Origin: Gemmatimonadales bacterium
GTDB taxonomy: Bacteria; Gemmatimonadota; Gemmatimonadetes; Longimicrobiales; Gaopeijiaceae
Assembly (NCBI GenBank): GCA_007695225.1
Contig: REED01000036.1
Location: 1-47,749, forward strand
Direction of reading: 5' to 3'
DNA: 47,749 nucleotides
The position numbers were made by a program, and so were the translations under genes. Under the pieces are notes generated by a model, which was given only the letters and a program-made list of their open reading frames with translations, was not told the origin of the DNA and made no database searches. Positions 33,301 to 42,025 of the stretch are shown one piece after another (the stretch's first letter is position 1; the number at the start of each line of letters is the position of its first letter).

Positions 33301-36088
33301 TGTCCGGAGGAAGCCAGTGGTTCTCCGGGCCCTGGAAACGCTCGAAAAACCCCCAGGTTCGCCGGGCCACCAGCCGGGCCTCGGAATGGGGGAAGCGGCC
33401 CTCGGGCATCACCTCCATCCGGGGAGCCCGATTCACCAGCCATGCAAATATGGGAGCGAAGATCCAGAGGAGAAGGACGGCGGTGACCAGGGCCCACTCT
33501 CCCGACGCAAGGAGCGGCCCCTTCCCCTGCAGGATCAGGAGGAGGGTCATGCCCACCCCCAGGGCGGGCGCCACCCACATCGCCCGAATCAGCCCCTTCA
33601 GGGAGTTCCGGCCGCCCACCTGCCGGGCGGTGACTGCCGCGGAGGTCCACTCCAGGAGCCGACGCCGGCTGCGGAACACCCGATCCAGCGTCCGGACGAT
33701 GGCGTCCAGGAGCACCCGGGTCTCGAAGGGAAGGAAGGCCAGCTCCAGAAGGGTCCGGCTCATGGCCCGGAGCAGGGCCCGCCCCTCGGCCCGAAGATCG
33801 TTCAGGCTGGGCCAGTTCCCCAGGGCCCGGATGAAGGCCGAGGTCAGGGAAAAGAAGACGGGAAGCCCCATGACACCCAGCACCAGGAGGGTGGCCAGGG
33901 GGGCTCCTGCGGGGAGGAGGAGCCAGGACCCCAGCAGGAAGAAGAGGAGCAACGGGGGCTGGAGGGAACGCCGGAGGTTGTCCAGGATCTTCCAGCGCGA
34001 GAGGAGGGAGAACGCACTGGGCCCCTGGGTCCCATCCGCCAGGGGAACCCGGGAGAAGATCCATGGGAGGAGCTGCCAATCTCCCCGGACCCAGCGGTGG
34101 GCCCGGCGGGCATGGACAAGAAGATGCTCCGGGAAGTCCTCCAGGAGGATCACGTCGGAGACCAGGCCGGCCCGTCCGTGGGACCCCTCGAAGAGATCAT
34201 GGCTCAGGATGGCGTTGTCCGGCACCCTCCCGCTCAGGCTCGCCTCGAAGGCGGCCACGTCGTAGATCCCCTTCCCCGCGAAGATCCCCTCGTCGAAGAG
34301 GTCCTGGTAAATGTCAAAGGCGGCATGGGCGTAGAGGTCCAGCCCCTGCACCCCTCCGAAGATCCGGAGGAAGGGGGAGCCGCCTCCGGCTTCCGGAAGG
34401 ATCTCCAGGCGGGGCTGAAGAACCGAATACCCGGATTCAATCCGGCCTCTGGCATCGAAGCGGGGCCGGTTGAGGGGGTGGGCCAGCGTGCCGACCAATC
34501 GTGCCGCTGCGCCCCTGGGGAGACGGGTGTCGGCGTCGAGGGTGAGGACGAACGGGACGTCCTTGAGCCGTGCTCCGTCCCCCTCCGCCACCCAGAGATC
34601 GCTGGGGTGCCCCAGAAGGAGGGCGTTCAGGTCATGGAGCTTCCCCCGCTTGCGCTCCCTCCCCATCCACCGGCCTTCCTGGGGGTTGAAACGCCTTCCC
34701 CGGTGAAGAAGGAGAAAGGGTCCAGGTCCTTCGTCGCCATAGAGGCGGTTGAGGCGCGCCACTTCGTTGCGGGCCACCTCCAGGAGGGTCTCGTCACCCG
34801 GGATCCGCTCCTCCTCCGCATCTGTGAAATCCGACAGAAGGGCGAAGGTGAGGGCGGGATCCGGATTCGCCTGGTAGTTCACTTCCAGTGTATGAACCAC
34901 GCCCTCCACGTCCTCCGGCGTGGTCAGAAGCATGGGGACGGCGACCACGGTGCGGAATTCCGTGGGGATTCCCTCCCGGAAATCCATCCGGGGGAGGGGT
35001 CGGGCCGGTAGTAGCCGGGAGACCCCCCAGTTGAGCAGAGATACCGATACCCCCAGGGCCGGCAAGACAGCCAGCAGCAGGAGAAGCACGCCCGTGGCCC
35101 CGGCAGGAAGCCAGGCCCAGAGCGCCACCAGGAGGAACAGCGTGGTGGCCACGATCCCACCGAAGTAGGCCGTCCCCGCCCACCGTCGTCGTCGCGATGG
35201 GGTACCGGTGGCCGGGATGGGGGCGTTCAACGCCTCGAAGAGCTCCCCCCTTCCCTCTCCCAGGAGATAATGGCCCACGTGGTGCCGTCGGGTCCCGGGA
35301 GACGCCCCTTCCGCAAGGGAAAGGGCGGTCCGAGCCACCTCCGTCTCGTCCCGTCGGCTGCGCCGGGCCACCTCCTCCACCTCGTGACGATTCCGGTCCC
35401 GGGTTCGGAAGTCGAGGCGGGGATGGACTCCCGCAGGGTCCTGCCGGAGGATCGCCTCGACAGTACTCAGCTCCTCTACGAAGGTACGCCAGTCCTCCGC
35501 CGCCAGGGCCCTGAGGGAAACGATGCTCCCTCCAACCCGGGCGCCTCCGTCCTGGACCTCCAGGGGATCCCCATCCCCCTGAAGGGCCAGCGCCAGTTCC
35601 TCATCCAGCCACTCCAGGAGGGAGAGTCTGAGAAAGGAGGGGAAGGCCCAGAGTTCCGCGAGGCTCAGGAGGTGGACCTCCTGATATCCCCGCAGGAATT
35701 CCATGATCTCGGACAGGTCCAGACGCCCCTCGGCTTCCCTCACCTGGTTCCGGGTGAGGGCCTCCACGCGGATGATGGGCGCACCGCTTTCGGGGTGGTG
35801 GACCTGGGCTAGACGGCGGCAGAAGGCGGGGGAGAGTGCCTCTGCCAGTCGGTCCAGTCCCTCGCCCACGACGTGGTCGTTCTGGAGGAGCCAATCCTCG
35901 GAGCGGGGGAGGAGGTGACTTCCCACGGGGCCCGCGCGGAGGGTCTTGTAGAGCGCCTGGAATCGGCGATCCAGCACGCGGACCCGGTTGCGCACCCGGC
36001 GGGGGGCGTCCCCACCCCTCGCTGAGGTGTGCAGACGGGCCAGGTCGTGCCCCGCCTGCCGGGCCTCGGCGATTCTGGTTTCGGGCAT
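27353..36088 (-). CDS. ndvB: Cyclic beta-1,2-glucan synthase (NdvB/ChvB family)
   Basis: 2911 residues, close to Agrobacterium ChvB. From the N-terminus: helical priming region (SEDWLLQNDHVVGEGL); two membrane helices (about 303-353); a family-84 glycosyltransferase domain with VLTLDADTRLP (about 515-525) and RRAHRWVRGDWQLLPW (about 670); membrane helices at about 706-751 and 826-883; a glucoamylase-like domain (SPVYVSTVDSGNLAASLL, about 1010; CYMSHHHGMIMGAL, about 1465); and a C-terminal GH94 phosphorylase-like domain (GGAFGFRDQLQD, about 2385; DWNDGMDRVG, about 2520) that sets chain length. It initiates, elongates and cyclises glucan at the inner membrane. The last 60 residues are repetitive (EPLGGPTS). 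No exporter (NdvA) is in the window. Confidence 0.95.
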   Translation of the reverse strand: MPETRIAEARQAGHDLARLHTSARGGDAPRRVRNRVRVLDRRFQALYKTLRAGPVGSHLLPRSEDWLLQNDHVVGEGLDRLAEALSPAFCRRLAQVHHPESGAPIIRVEALTRNQVREAEGRLDLSEIMEFLRGYQEVHLLSLAELWAFPSFLRLSLLEWLDEELALALQGDGDPLEVQDGGARVGGSIVSLRALAAEDWRTFVEELSTVEAILRQDPAGVHPRLDFRTRDRNRHEVEEVARRSRRDETEVARTALSLAEGASPGTRRHHVGHYLLGEGRGELFEALNAPIPATGTPSRRRRWAGTAYFGGIVATTLFLLVALWAWLPAGATGVLLLLLAVLPALGVSVSLLNWGVSRLLPARPLPRMDFREGIPTEFRTVVAVPMLLTTPEDVEGVVHTLEVNYQANPDPALTFALLSDFTDAEEERIPGDETLLEVARNEVARLNRLYGDEGPGPFLLLHRGRRFNPQEGRWMGRERKRGKLHDLNALLLGHPSDLWVAEGDGARLKDVPFVLTLDADTRLPRGAAARLVGTLAHPLNRPRFDARGRIESGYSVLQPRLEILPEAGGGSPFLRIFGGVQGLDLYAHAAFDIYQDLFDEGIFAGKGIYDVAAFEASLSGRVPDNAILSHDLFEGSHGRAGLVSDVILLEDFPEHLLVHARRAHRWVRGDWQLLPWIFSRVPLADGTQGPSAFSLLSRWKILDNLRRSLQPPLLLFFLLGSWLLLPAGAPLATLLVLGVMGLPVFFSLTSAFIRALGNWPSLNDLRAEGRALLRAMSRTLLELAFLPFETRVLLDAIVRTLDRVFRSRRRLLEWTSAAVTARQVGGRNSLKGLIRAMWVAPALGVGMTLLLILQGKGPLLASGEWALVTAVLLLWIFAPIFAWLVNRAPRMEVMPEGRFPHSEARLVARRTWGFFERFQGPENHWLPPDNFQEDPNGEVAARTSPTNIGLALVSAVVSWDLGFVDSTRLVTRVRNTAMGMEGLPRYRGHFLNWYQIHRQEALSPVYVSTVDSGNLAASLLVTREALRDVRVTGLRPGLRGQGLQDTIRVLAEVVQEGDRDGTGEALQREAEALVRWGEARLVLWGVDWRGGSPEDLHTWSRTLAELQFQRIPALEARILSFTETAAGTEAQIADSVLHWLGHLRRDVAQARDEVALFAPWTRRRMDGSAGREREEEWRLLEELVRTEVGLHPTLAELPLWLERLGRELRRSIGGDPAPEILTALGEATATAEVLLDDLVRLDRKLDVWFREMDFSFLYDRTRRLFRIGYSVTDGELDRNHYDLLASEARIASAMAVVKGDVPLSHWLHLGRPFASAGGGPVLLSWAGTMFEYLMPTLFLRTPHETLLHDALRRAVQVQRRFGEERKVPWGISESAYHVLDHQGHYQYRAFGVPRLGLRRDGGDRLVVAPYASLMAVAWAPGAVRSNLRELTELGGMGPWGPYEAVDFGEGKGGAPRVVRCYMSHHHGMIMGALGNYLTGDALVNRLHRDPRVATIEPFLHERIPWRRPVERPWVGRDRSIPDGREEAGFAPWQPSPDRRPPPIHILSNGTYSAFLGPRGEGGSRWRDWSVIRGGPGTGSPEGGPRLVLMDRDNGESWIPLPHPGAPEGESQGITFLPHRAEYVRRDQGIRTRMGVTVAPREDVEMREIRLVNEVDRPRRLRLALMLEVALAPPEDDLRHPAFHKLFVRARGAPEIQGLVFVRRPRSPEETPPCLAVSLVTPSGLAATPRWETDRMRFLGRNGAPDRPQALSDPPRGSGPAQAYHPLDPMVGAVLDLELEPYQELDLTLLLAVAETEAKALRMVMDLAPESRRRWLGLQARSRAEGELLALNVSTGEMRGWEELLAHLLHPRATCRARVSLDSRLDLGMPALWRWGISGDHPIVLVGTRGDEETELLSSVVRAQAYWRTRGIPVDVVVRDEAQGGYQDPVRNQIRTLLEGTGQEVHFGGAGGVHILSGSEITEEDRALLEVLAAVHLDPERGGLKENLNQLRPVDPPPPPFLLPPIRSSPEEEEGLPILLSPPEGLESPSAYGGFDPKDGEYVIHLPPSTRTPSPWVNVVAREDMGFLVSESGGGFTWSQDAGEYRLSPWSNDPVQDAPGEVVYLRDEDTGSVWTPAPRPLGRPVARRMRHGWGWSFLETGGNGLGEEMEWFLHPELPVKVTRVRLRNRGDRPRRITVTFYLEWVLGTHLARTSPRLLAEYREDLGAVVARNRYVPRFSERWAFLSTDGDPDGVGVDREEFLGLGGVRSQVPPGLRRSRPGERSRPDGPACGVLQRTVYLEPGETREVDFFLGDAGSREEMEERVTRLRGGGGTGPADEAGFGPEGSKRLARNPEEWTRWLQTLQVETPDPALNRMVNGWLPYQTLSSRIRGRTGFYQSGGAFGFRDQLQDVFTLLPLDPSLAPRQLEEAARHQFEEGDVLHWWHPGTNRGVRTRCSDDLLWLPFVLAGTVQWTGDMELLERKVPYLTADPLPEGVHERYDEFPVSEREGTLWEHGLKAVERACSLRGERGLPLIGTMDWNDGMDRVGWEGRGESVWLAWFLIRVLTDWVELARRRGDPDLADRLEREREEFRAAVERHGWDGEWYRRAFFDDGSPLGSTQAPEARIDSIAQSWSVISGGADPARARQALESAWRHLVHPEDGLSLLLTPPFDGAGNHPGYIAAYPPGVRENGGQYTHAAAWLIRAVAQLGDGARAGKLLELILPPHHARNAEETRKYRVEPYVVAADIYGAPPHVGRGGWTWYTGSAGWIYRVVVEDILGLQRRGALVRVDPCIPPDWPEFRVSWAVGSGRLEIHVTNPDGVARGVVACQVNGEETAPDRIPVPQEGVTRVEIRLGNSGGTRPSQAAETPFETPPEPSPEPLGGPTSEPLGGPTSEPLGGPPEPSSEPSSEPALGPGLPTEARRGAEEGGG
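27416..27441. repeat. 12-bp tandem duplication at the glucan synthase 3' end
   Basis: CTCAGAAGAGGG and TTCAGAAGAGGG lie side by side (27416-27439) in the last codons of the glucan synthase gene, giving repeated Glu-Pro-Ser-Ser type residues. Confidence 0.75.
27448..27520. repeat. 24-bp tandem repeat, about three units
   Basis: Units at 27448-27471 and 27472-27495 are nearly identical and a diverged third runs from 27496 to about 27520. They encode the eight-residue repeat EPLGGPTS near the C-terminus of the glucan synthase. The length is a multiple of three, so copy-number change would not shift the frame. Confidence 0.88.
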
Positions 36089-36302
36089 CGGAGCCTATGC
36101 AGGTGCCTGGAATGGATTGCGGAGGAGTGGTCCTGGAGGACGACCAGCAGATGGGAGAAGCTAGCAGCGTGTCCCGGAGAGGGAAGCTTCGCAAGGCCTC
36201 CCCCCCCAACGGCAACGTTCCCGCGGGGCCGCCCCCCCCGCCCCGGGGTCCCGCTGAGGCGTCCCATCGGCGTCCCGCAGAAGATCCCTCTCGGTCTCCC
36301 CC

Positions 36303-37271
36303 TCAGGCGTCCCGAAAGTGTTGCGATGCTTCCGGCGCGCCCTCTCCCGGCTCGGTGACGCCACCGGCGAAGTCCTGGAGCACCAGCACCGGGAAGTTTC
36401 CGGAGAGTAGGAGTCGTTCAGATGTTCCACCGAAGGGCCACTCCGGCGTAGCTCCTCGTCCGTGAGCGGAGAGAACGATGAGGTCCGCACCCCGGTCCCC
36501 GGCCACCCGCTCCAGGGATCGAGGAACTCCCTCCTCGCATTCCTCCACCGTGGCTCCCACCTTCAGCCTGGGACCGGAGAGACGACCCTGCATTTCCTTC
36601 ATGTAGAGTTCGGCTTCCCGCCGGTTCGCCGCCAGCACCCGGGCGGTGAGTTCTCGGGCATCGGCGCTCTCGGGGAGGCGACTCAGGAGTTCGGGAGGGG
36701 CCAGGACATGGACCATCTGGAGACGCGCCCCGGTCCCCCGGGCGGCGGTGGCCGCCACCCCCAATGCCCAGTCCCCCCGGGGCGACCCGTCCACGGGAGC
36801 CAGGATCTCCGTATATCCCTCGGGGGGCCATGGCATGCGCTTCCAGGACGCGGGAACAAGCATCACCGAGGTTCCGGAATTCAGGATCACCGAAAGGGCC
36901 GTCCCTCCCACCCGCATGCAGGAACGCTTCCCCGAACCATGGCTGGTGAGGACCACCAGATGGTGCCGTCCCCGTCGGAGGGTCTCCACGATGACCTCGC
37001 CGGGCACTCCCTCCTGAACCTCGGTGGTGACCCCAAGGCCCTCCTCCCTCAGGTCCTTCGCCACCCGAGAGAGATAGGTGCTGGCCCGGGCCCGGGCCAG
37101 ACGCCACGCCAGGGGATCCACGGGATCCCCATTCCCGGCCGATCCGGAACGGGAAAGGACCCGGAGGAGATGGAGCTCCGCTTCGAAGGCCTTTCCCAGG
37201 AGCACGGCATGACCCAGTACGGCTTCCGCCGCGTCCGAACCGTCCAGCGGAATGAGAATCCTTCGGATCAT
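36303..37271 (-). CDS. Tandem-domain universal stress protein
   Basis: 322 residues with two UspA domains. Domain 1 (about 1-150) starts MIRRILIPLDGSDAAEAVLGHAV and ends with VVLTSHGSGKRSCMRVGGTALSVI and SGTSVMLVP. Domain 2 (about 155-305) starts ILAPVDGSPRGDWALGVA and ends LIVLSAHGRGATPEWPFGGTSERLL and NFPVLVLQDF. The G-x2-G-x9-G-S/T ATP-binding motif is only partly kept in both halves, so nucleotide binding is uncertain. The ATG at 37271 has AAGGAGGG upstream; a longer open frame is rejected because it has no coding character. It stands between the glucan synthase and the acyl-CoA cluster, with over 200 bp of non-coding sequence on each side. Confidence 0.92.
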   Translation of the reverse strand: MIRRILIPLDGSDAAEAVLGHAVLLGKAFEAELHLLRVLSRSGSAGNGDPVDPLAWRLARARASTYLSRVAKDLREEGLGVTTEVQEGVPGEVIVETLRRGRHHLVVLTSHGSGKRSCMRVGGTALSVILNSGTSVMLVPASWKRMPWPPEGYTEILAPVDGSPRGDWALGVAATAARGTGARLQMVHVLAPPELLSRLPESADARELTARVLAANRREAELYMKEMQGRLSGPRLKVGATVEECEEGVPRSLERVAGDRGADLIVLSAHGRGATPEWPFGGTSERLLLSGNFPVLVLQDFAGGVTEPGEGAPEASQHFRDA

Positions 37272-37516
37272 GGCCCCCTCCTTAATGACTTCACGCTGAG
37301 TCCCGCGCTGAGCCCAAGGACTTCTCCAATCAACGGAAGTCAGAGAGCCAGTTTCATGCCAGCGCGGGGTTTCCCTGTTGAGCCTGTCCGGGAATTGGGG
37401 CAAGGCGTCCTCGAAGCGCCGTGCGGCCGAACCCGGTAATGCCGGGAGGGGACATTTCGTCTCAGCGACGGGGCAGCCCAACCCGACCAACCCTGGAATG
37501 GCTCCCGCCCCATCCC

Positions 37517-37753
37517 CTACATCGCGTTCTCCTCCTCCTCCTCCTCCGGATCCTCCTCCCGGACCCCCGTGCCACCGGGAAGGAAGCGGAGGGCGAACCC
37601 GGCCACGAGGACGATGATGGCCGCCGGAATCAGCCAGCCCCAATCCAGGATGACCCCCCCAAGCGCCAGCCCCGCCCCGATGGCGAAGAGGCGCACCTTC
37701 CACTGGAGCCAAGGGTAGTCGTCCGCCCGACGGTTCCGCTCCATGAACACCAT
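37517..37753 (-). CDS. Small two-helix membrane protein
   Basis: 78 residues of unknown function. A charged N-terminus (MERNRRADDYPWLQWKVR) is followed by two hydrophobic segments (about 22-37, LFAIGAGLALGGVIL, and 42-58, LIPAAIIVLVAGFALRF) and a very acidic tail (EEDPEEEEEEN). The first ATG (37753) has GGAG ten bases upstream within the end of the hydratase gene; the ATG at 37744 is three codons later. It lies seven bases after the hydratase stop and so looks like the last gene of the AtuA/mutase operon. I recognise no family. Confidence 0.75.
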   Translation of the reverse strand: MVFMERNRRADDYPWLQWKVRLFAIGAGLALGGVILDWGWLIPAAIIVLVAGFALRFLPGGTGVREEDPEEEEEENAM

Positions 37754-37760
37754 ACCGCCG

Positions 37761-38549
37761 CTACTCCTTCTCCGAACGGGAGCGGGACAGGAAACGCCGC
37801 ACCCCTTCCCTGCAGGCCTCGGTGAGACGGGCCAACGTGTTCACCTCCGCACCCCGGGCGATCCCCTCGTTGAAGGCCACGCCGTCCAGGCCGTAGAGAA
37901 GCCGCTTGGTCAGGGAGACGGCGGAAGGGGGTCGACTCGCCAGCTCCGTGACATATGCCATCACCGCCGCCGGAAAACCCTCTTCCGGGAGCACCCGGTT
38001 CACGAGCCCCAGCTCCTGGGCCTCCCCCGCCGATACCCTGTCCCCCCGGGTCACGAGCTCAAACGCCCTCCCCTCCACCACCTTCCGGCGGAGCATGGTC
38101 ATGACCATGGCCGGGACGAAGCCCAGGTGCACCTCCGGGAACCCGAAGGCGGAATCCTCTCGGGCCAGGATGAGGTCACACGCGGTGGCCAGGCCACAGC
38201 CCCCGGCAAGCGCCTTCCCATGCACCGCCGCCACGATGGGACGGGGGTGGGCCCGCATGGCCTGGAAGAGGCGGCCCATCCGCCCTGCGTCCTCCAGGGA
38301 GGCTTCGGGGCCCATTCCGGCGATCCGCTCCAGCTCGGCCAGGTCCGCCCCCGAACAGAAGTCCTTTCCTGCACCCTCCAGAAGGACCACCCGGACGCGG
38401 GGATCGGCGGCGGTCTCCTCCATGGCCCGGAGGAGGGCCTCCACCAGGGCCCCGTTCAATGCGTTCCGCTTCTCCGGCCGGTTCAGGGTGAGGCGGGCGA
38501 TCCCCTCACTCACCTCGACGCGGAGCTCATCCCCTTCATCGGGGGTCAT
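37761..38549 (-). CDS. Enoyl-CoA hydratase, methylglutaconyl-CoA hydratase (LiuC)-like
   Basis: 262 residues. Crotonase segments LTLNRPEKRNALNG, DFCSGADLAELERI, and VHGKALAGGCGLATACDL. The first catalytic position is Gly (GGCG) instead of Glu, while the second is kept (FGFPEVHLGFVPAMV). A single-Glu arrangement and the GLATACDL wording are typical of LiuC-like methylglutaconyl-CoA hydratases in leucine and acyclic terpene breakdown, not of classical beta-oxidation hydratases such as the two crotonases at 14.9 and 19.5 kb. The start overlaps the preceding gene by 4 bp (ATGA). With the carboxyltransferase and AtuA genes upstream it suggests hydration of a branched, carboxylated enoyl-CoA. Confidence 0.9.
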   Translation of the reverse strand: MTPDEGDELRVEVSEGIARLTLNRPEKRNALNGALVEALLRAMEETAADPRVRVVLLEGAGKDFCSGADLAELERIAGMGPEASLEDAGRMGRLFQAMRAHPRPIVAAVHGKALAGGCGLATACDLILAREDSAFGFPEVHLGFVPAMVMTMLRRKVVEGRAFELVTRGDRVSAGEAQELGLVNRVLPEEGFPAAVMAYVTELASRPPSAVSLTKRLLYGLDGVAFNEGIARGAEVNTLARLTEACREGVRRFLSRSRSEKE

Positions 38550-38968
38550 GCACCGCTCCCGGGAACGCTCCCCTCCCGCACCGGCACCGGAACCGATGGG
38601 TCGAAGCCGGCGGGCACACGCCCTCGACCCCGGACCCGCTCCGCCACCTCATCGGACACCTCCACCTCCATCCGGAGGAGGGCGGTGGAGAAGACCTTTC
38701 CCTGGGCGTCGGTCATGAGGGAGACGGTACCGCCTCCGCCCAGTGCGCCGTGGAGGAGGAAGTTCAGTGCATTCAGGTTCGGAAGCTCGAAGCGCTCCAC
38801 CTCCCCCTTCACCCGCTCCCCGAAGTGGGCCTTCACCCGCTCCACGGTGAGGGTCTCCCGAAGGAGGTCGTAGTCCCGGGGATCATAGACGAGGACCCCC
38901 ACGTTGGCGGTGTCCCCCTTGTCGCCGGATCGGGCGTGGGCCAGGTCCACCAGTTGGATGGTCGCCAT
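38546..38968 (-). CDS. AtuA-related small protein (C-terminal AtuA partner)
   Basis: 140 residues. It begins MATIQLVDLAHARSGDKGDTANVG, the strongly conserved opening of the domain that forms the C-terminal part of AtuA in Pseudomonas and is a separate gene in other bacteria. A conserved NLNALNFLLHGALGGGG segment follows at about 70-90, and the last 20 residues are Pro/Val-rich. The function is unknown; AtuA is needed for growth on citronellol and geraniol. The ATG lies two bases after the stop of the large AtuA gene, and the stop overlaps the hydratase start, so all three are translated together. Confidence 0.9.
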   Translation of the reverse strand: MATIQLVDLAHARSGDKGDTANVGVLVYDPRDYDLLRETLTVERVKAHFGERVKGEVERFELPNLNALNFLLHGALGGGGTVSLMTDAQGKVFSTALLRMEVEVSDEVAERVRGRGRVPAGFDPSVPVPVREGSVPGSGA

Positions 38969-38970
38969 CG

Positions 38971-40353
38971 TCAGACCTCCCTCACGTCGACGGTGAGATT
39001 CGGCTGGACCGCTTCCTTCCGGAGGAGGGCCGGCCAGTATGCCATGATCTGCTGCACCCGGGGGCGCCCCCCGGCGAAGCCCGTCACCGAAGGCGGCCCG
39101 GTGAGGACCAGCGGCGCCAACTCCCGGGAGAAGCGCTCCACCGACTCCCGGTCCTGGCTCCGTACCGCCACCCGGAGTTCCACCTCGGGGTGATCGGCCG
39201 GGGGTGGTCCGGCCAGGTGGCCATGGGTGGACCCCCAGCCCACCAGCTCCACCCGGACCTCGTCGAATCGAAGCCCGAGCCGATCCATCCGGGCCCGGAG
39301 GATGCGCTCCGCCGCCCGGGCCTTCGCCGGGGCGTCGGGCCAGGCATACACCAGCGTCCCCGTCGCCTTCCATCCGTCCGAATAGGCGATGGAGACCTTG
39401 AGGAAGTCGGTTGCGGGGCCGCCCCGGATCCCATGGACCCGGACTCGGTCCGGGCCCTCCTCTTCGAGGCGGATGGAGGTGAAGTCCGCCACCACGTCGG
39501 GCGTGATGTACTCCGAGGGGTCCCCCATCTCGTAGAGGATCTGCTCCGCCACGGTACGGAAGTCCACCCGCCCCCCGGTCCCGGGGTGCTTGGTCACGGT
39601 AAAGGATCCGTCGGGACGGGCCTCCACGATGGGGAAGCCCACCGTCTCCATGGAGGGGATGGTCCACCAGTCGGCCAGGGCATTCCCGCCGGAGGCCTGG
39701 GCTCCGCACTCGTTGATGTGCCCTGCCACCACGCCGTGGGCCACCCGATCGTGATCCTCCGGATCCCAACCGAATTCGTGGATCATGGGGGCGTAGGTGA
39801 GGGCGGTGTCGGTGGATCGGCCGGTGACGATGACGTCGGCCCCCTGCTCCAGCGCCTTCACGATGGGGGTGGCGCCGATGTAGGCGTTGGCGCTCTCCAC
39901 CCGGTCCCGGATTTTGGCCAGGGGCTCCCCGGTCTCCATGTGGCGGAGCTCATGCCCTTCCGCCATCAGGTCGTCCAGTCGGTCCATGAGATCGTCTCCC
40001 CGGACCACACCCACCCGGGCCCTCCCCTGCACGCCGGCCCGGCGTCCCGCTTCCACCAGGGCCTCTCCACAGCCATCGGGGTTCACGCCACCGGCGTTGG
40101 TGATGACGCGGACCCCCTTCTCCACGATGGTGGGAAAGATCCGCTCCATGAGAGGGATGAAGTCTCGGGCGTACCCGGCCTCCGGGTCCCGGCCCCGCTG
40201 CTTCTGCATGATGGACATGGTGACTTCCGCCAGGTAGTCCATCATGAGGTAGTCCAGCGGTCCGCCTTCCACCTGCCGCACCGGGGCATCCAGATCGTCG
40301 CCCCAGAAGCCCTGCCCGCTTCCGATCCTCAGGATCCGTTCATCGTCGGTCAT
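38971..40353 (-). CDS. atuA: Acyclic terpene utilisation AtuA family protein (DUF1446)
   Basis: 460 residues. Starts [23 protein letters not shown], the signature opening of DUF1446, followed by [69 protein letters not shown] and [13 protein letters not shown], all family hallmarks. The reaction is unknown; the family always travels with acyl-CoA carboxylases of terpene or branched-chain breakdown. Here the AtuA C-terminal domain is a separate downstream gene. An ATG at 40353 is used; a GTG two codons earlier (40359) is possible. It starts 13 bases after the carboxyltransferase stop. Confidence 0.92.
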   Translation of the reverse strand: MTDDERILRIGSGQGFWGDDLDAPVRQVEGGPLDYLMMDYLAEVTMSIMQKQRGRDPEAGYARDFIPLMERIFPTIVEKGVRVITNAGGVNPDGCGEALVEAGRRAGVQGRARVGVVRGDDLMDRLDDLMAEGHELRHMETGEPLAKIRDRVESANAYIGATPIVKALEQGADVIVTGRSTDTALTYAPMIHEFGWDPEDHDRVAHGVVAGHINECGAQASGGNALADWWTIPSMETVGFPIVEARPDGSFTVTKHPGTGGRVDFRTVAEQILYEMGDPSEYITPDVVADFTSIRLEEEGPDRVRVHGIRGGPATDFLKVSIAYSDGWKATGTLVYAWPDAPAKARAAERILRARMDRLGLRFDEVRVELVGWGSTHGHLAGPPPADHPEVELRVAVRSQDRESVERFSRELAPLVLTGPPSVTGFAGGRPRVQQIMAYWPALLRKEAVQPNLTVDVREV

Positions 40354-40366
40354 GTGCACTCTATGT

Positions 40367-42025
40367 TCAGCCCCGGTGGTCCGGGGTCAGTGAGTCGGGT
40401 AGGGTGAACGGGCCGAGGTGCGGGCCCGGGTTGTGATTGCTGGCCCGGAAGAGGAGGGAGAGGGCACCCCGGAGCTCCTCGGGGACGAGGACCTCGTCCA
40501 CGAACCCACGGGCTGCGGCGAAGCGGGCGTCGAGCTGCCGTTCGTACTCGGCCCGCACCTCGTCCATCCGGGTGGTGAGGTCCTCGTCGGGGACCTTCCC
40601 CTCCGCCTTCAGCTTCTCGATCTGGCCGGAGAAGAGGGCCATGACCGCGCTCTCTCCCTCCATGACCCCCATCCGTCCCGTGGGGAGGGAGAGGATGAAG
40701 TCAGGGTCGAATCCCTGCCCCGCCATGGCGTAGTATCCGGCTCCGGAGGCGTGGTTCAGGGTCAGGACCAGCTTGGGCACCGTGGCGGTGGCCATGGCCT
40801 CCACGAACTCGGCTCCGGCCCGGATGATCCCCGAGTGCTCGGCCTCGGGCCCCACCATGAAGCCGGAGACGTCCTGGACGAAGAGGATGGGGCGCCGCTG
40901 CCGGTTCATGGTTTCGATGAAGTAGGCCACCTTGCGGGCGCTCTCCGTGTAGACGATGCCCCCGAAGGTGGGCTTTCCCCCCCGGGGATCCTTGATGAGC
41001 CCCCGGGCGTTGGCGATGATCCCCACCGGTACGCCATCGATGTGGCCGGTTCCGCAGATCATCTCCCGGGCCCGATCGGACTGGAACTCGTCCAGGTGAC
41101 CCCCGTCCAGGATGCACTCCAGCACCTCGTGGGTATCGTAGGGCTGGCGGTGGTCGTCGGGGAGGATTTCGTAGAGCTCCGTCGGGTCTCGCAGGGGTGC
41201 GGCTCCGCCTTCGGGAAGGAGCAGCGCCGGCGGCTCCACCGGGAGCTCACCCACCAGCTCCCGGAGCTTGGCCAGGCAGGCCCGGTCGTCCGGGACCCGG
41301 TAGTGGGCCACCCCGGAGATCTCGGTGTGGACCCGGGCACCCCCGAGCTCCTCCTGCCCCACCACCTGTCCGGTGGCCCCCTTCACCAGGTTCGGGCCGC
41401 CCAGCCCCATGAAGCTCGTCCCCTCCACCATGATGATGGTGTCGGAGAGGGCGGGAAGGTACGCGCCTCCTGCAATGCACGGCCCCATGACCGCGGAGAG
41501 CTGCGGGACCCGGAGGTAGCGCCGCATGATGGAGTTGTAGTAGAAGATCCGCGCCGCGCCGTACTGACCCGGGAAGACCCCCCCCTGGTAGGGGAGGTTC
41601 ACCCCGGCGGAGTCCACCAGGTATATGATGGGAATCCGGCAGCGCATGGCGATCTCCTGCGCCCGGAGGATCTTCGTGATGGTCTCCGGCCACCAGGAGC
41701 CGGCCTTCACGGTGGCGTCGTTGGCCACCACCACCACCTCCCGGCCCTGCACCCGACCCACGCCGGTGACCACCCCGGCGCCCGGGGCCTGCCCTTCGTA
41801 TTGGTCGTGAGCCACCAGGAGCCCCACCTCCACCCAGGGGGTGTCGGGGTCCAGGAGGTGCTGGATCCGCTCCCGGGCCGTGAGCTTACCCTGGTCGTGC
41901 TGCCGCTGGATCCGCTTCTCCCCCCCACCCTTCCGGAGGGTGGCCCTGAGCTCTTCCAGTTCCTGGCTGAGCGCTCGAAGCCGGGAGCCCGGGCGGACTT
42001 CCCGGGTGGCGGTGCCGTCGGGCAT
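40367..42025 (-). CDS. Acyl-CoA carboxylase carboxyltransferase (beta) subunit
   Basis: 552 residues with both halves of the carboxyltransferase fold. N-half: [14 protein letters not shown], the [16 protein letters not shown] segment, [16 protein letters not shown] (acyl-CoA oxyanion site), VKGATGQVV and [16 protein letters not shown]-half: [64 protein letters not shown] and [15 protein letters not shown]. It transfers CO2 from biotin to an acyl-CoA. It resembles methylcrotonyl/geranyl-CoA carboxylase beta; the C-half also recalls glutaconyl-CoA decarboxylase. No biotin carboxylase or biotin carrier gene is in the window, so its partner must be elsewhere. The start shares one base with the B12-subunit stop. 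Substrate open. Confidence 0.93.
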   Translation of the reverse strand: MPDGTATREVRPGSRLRALSQELEELRATLRKGGGEKRIQRQHDQGKLTARERIQHLLDPDTPWVEVGLLVAHDQYEGQAPGAGVVTGVGRVQGREVVVVANDATVKAGSWWPETITKILRAQEIAMRCRIPIIYLVDSAGVNLPYQGGVFPGQYGAARIFYYNSIMRRYLRVPQLSAVMGPCIAGGAYLPALSDTIIMVEGTSFMGLGGPNLVKGATGQVVGQEELGGARVHTEISGVAHYRVPDDRACLAKLRELVGELPVEPPALLLPEGGAAPLRDPTELYEILPDDHRQPYDTHEVLECILDGGHLDEFQSDRAREMICGTGHIDGVPVGIIANARGLIKDPRGGKPTFGGIVYTESARKVAYFIETMNRQRRPILFVQDVSGFMVGPEAEHSGIIRAGAEFVEAMATATVPKLVLTLNHASGAGYYAMAGQGFDPDFILSLPTGRMGVMEGESAVMALFSGQIEKLKAEGKVPDEDLTTRMDEVRAEYERQLDARFAAARGFVDEVLVPEELRGALSLLFRASNHNPGPHLGPFTLPDSLTPDHRG

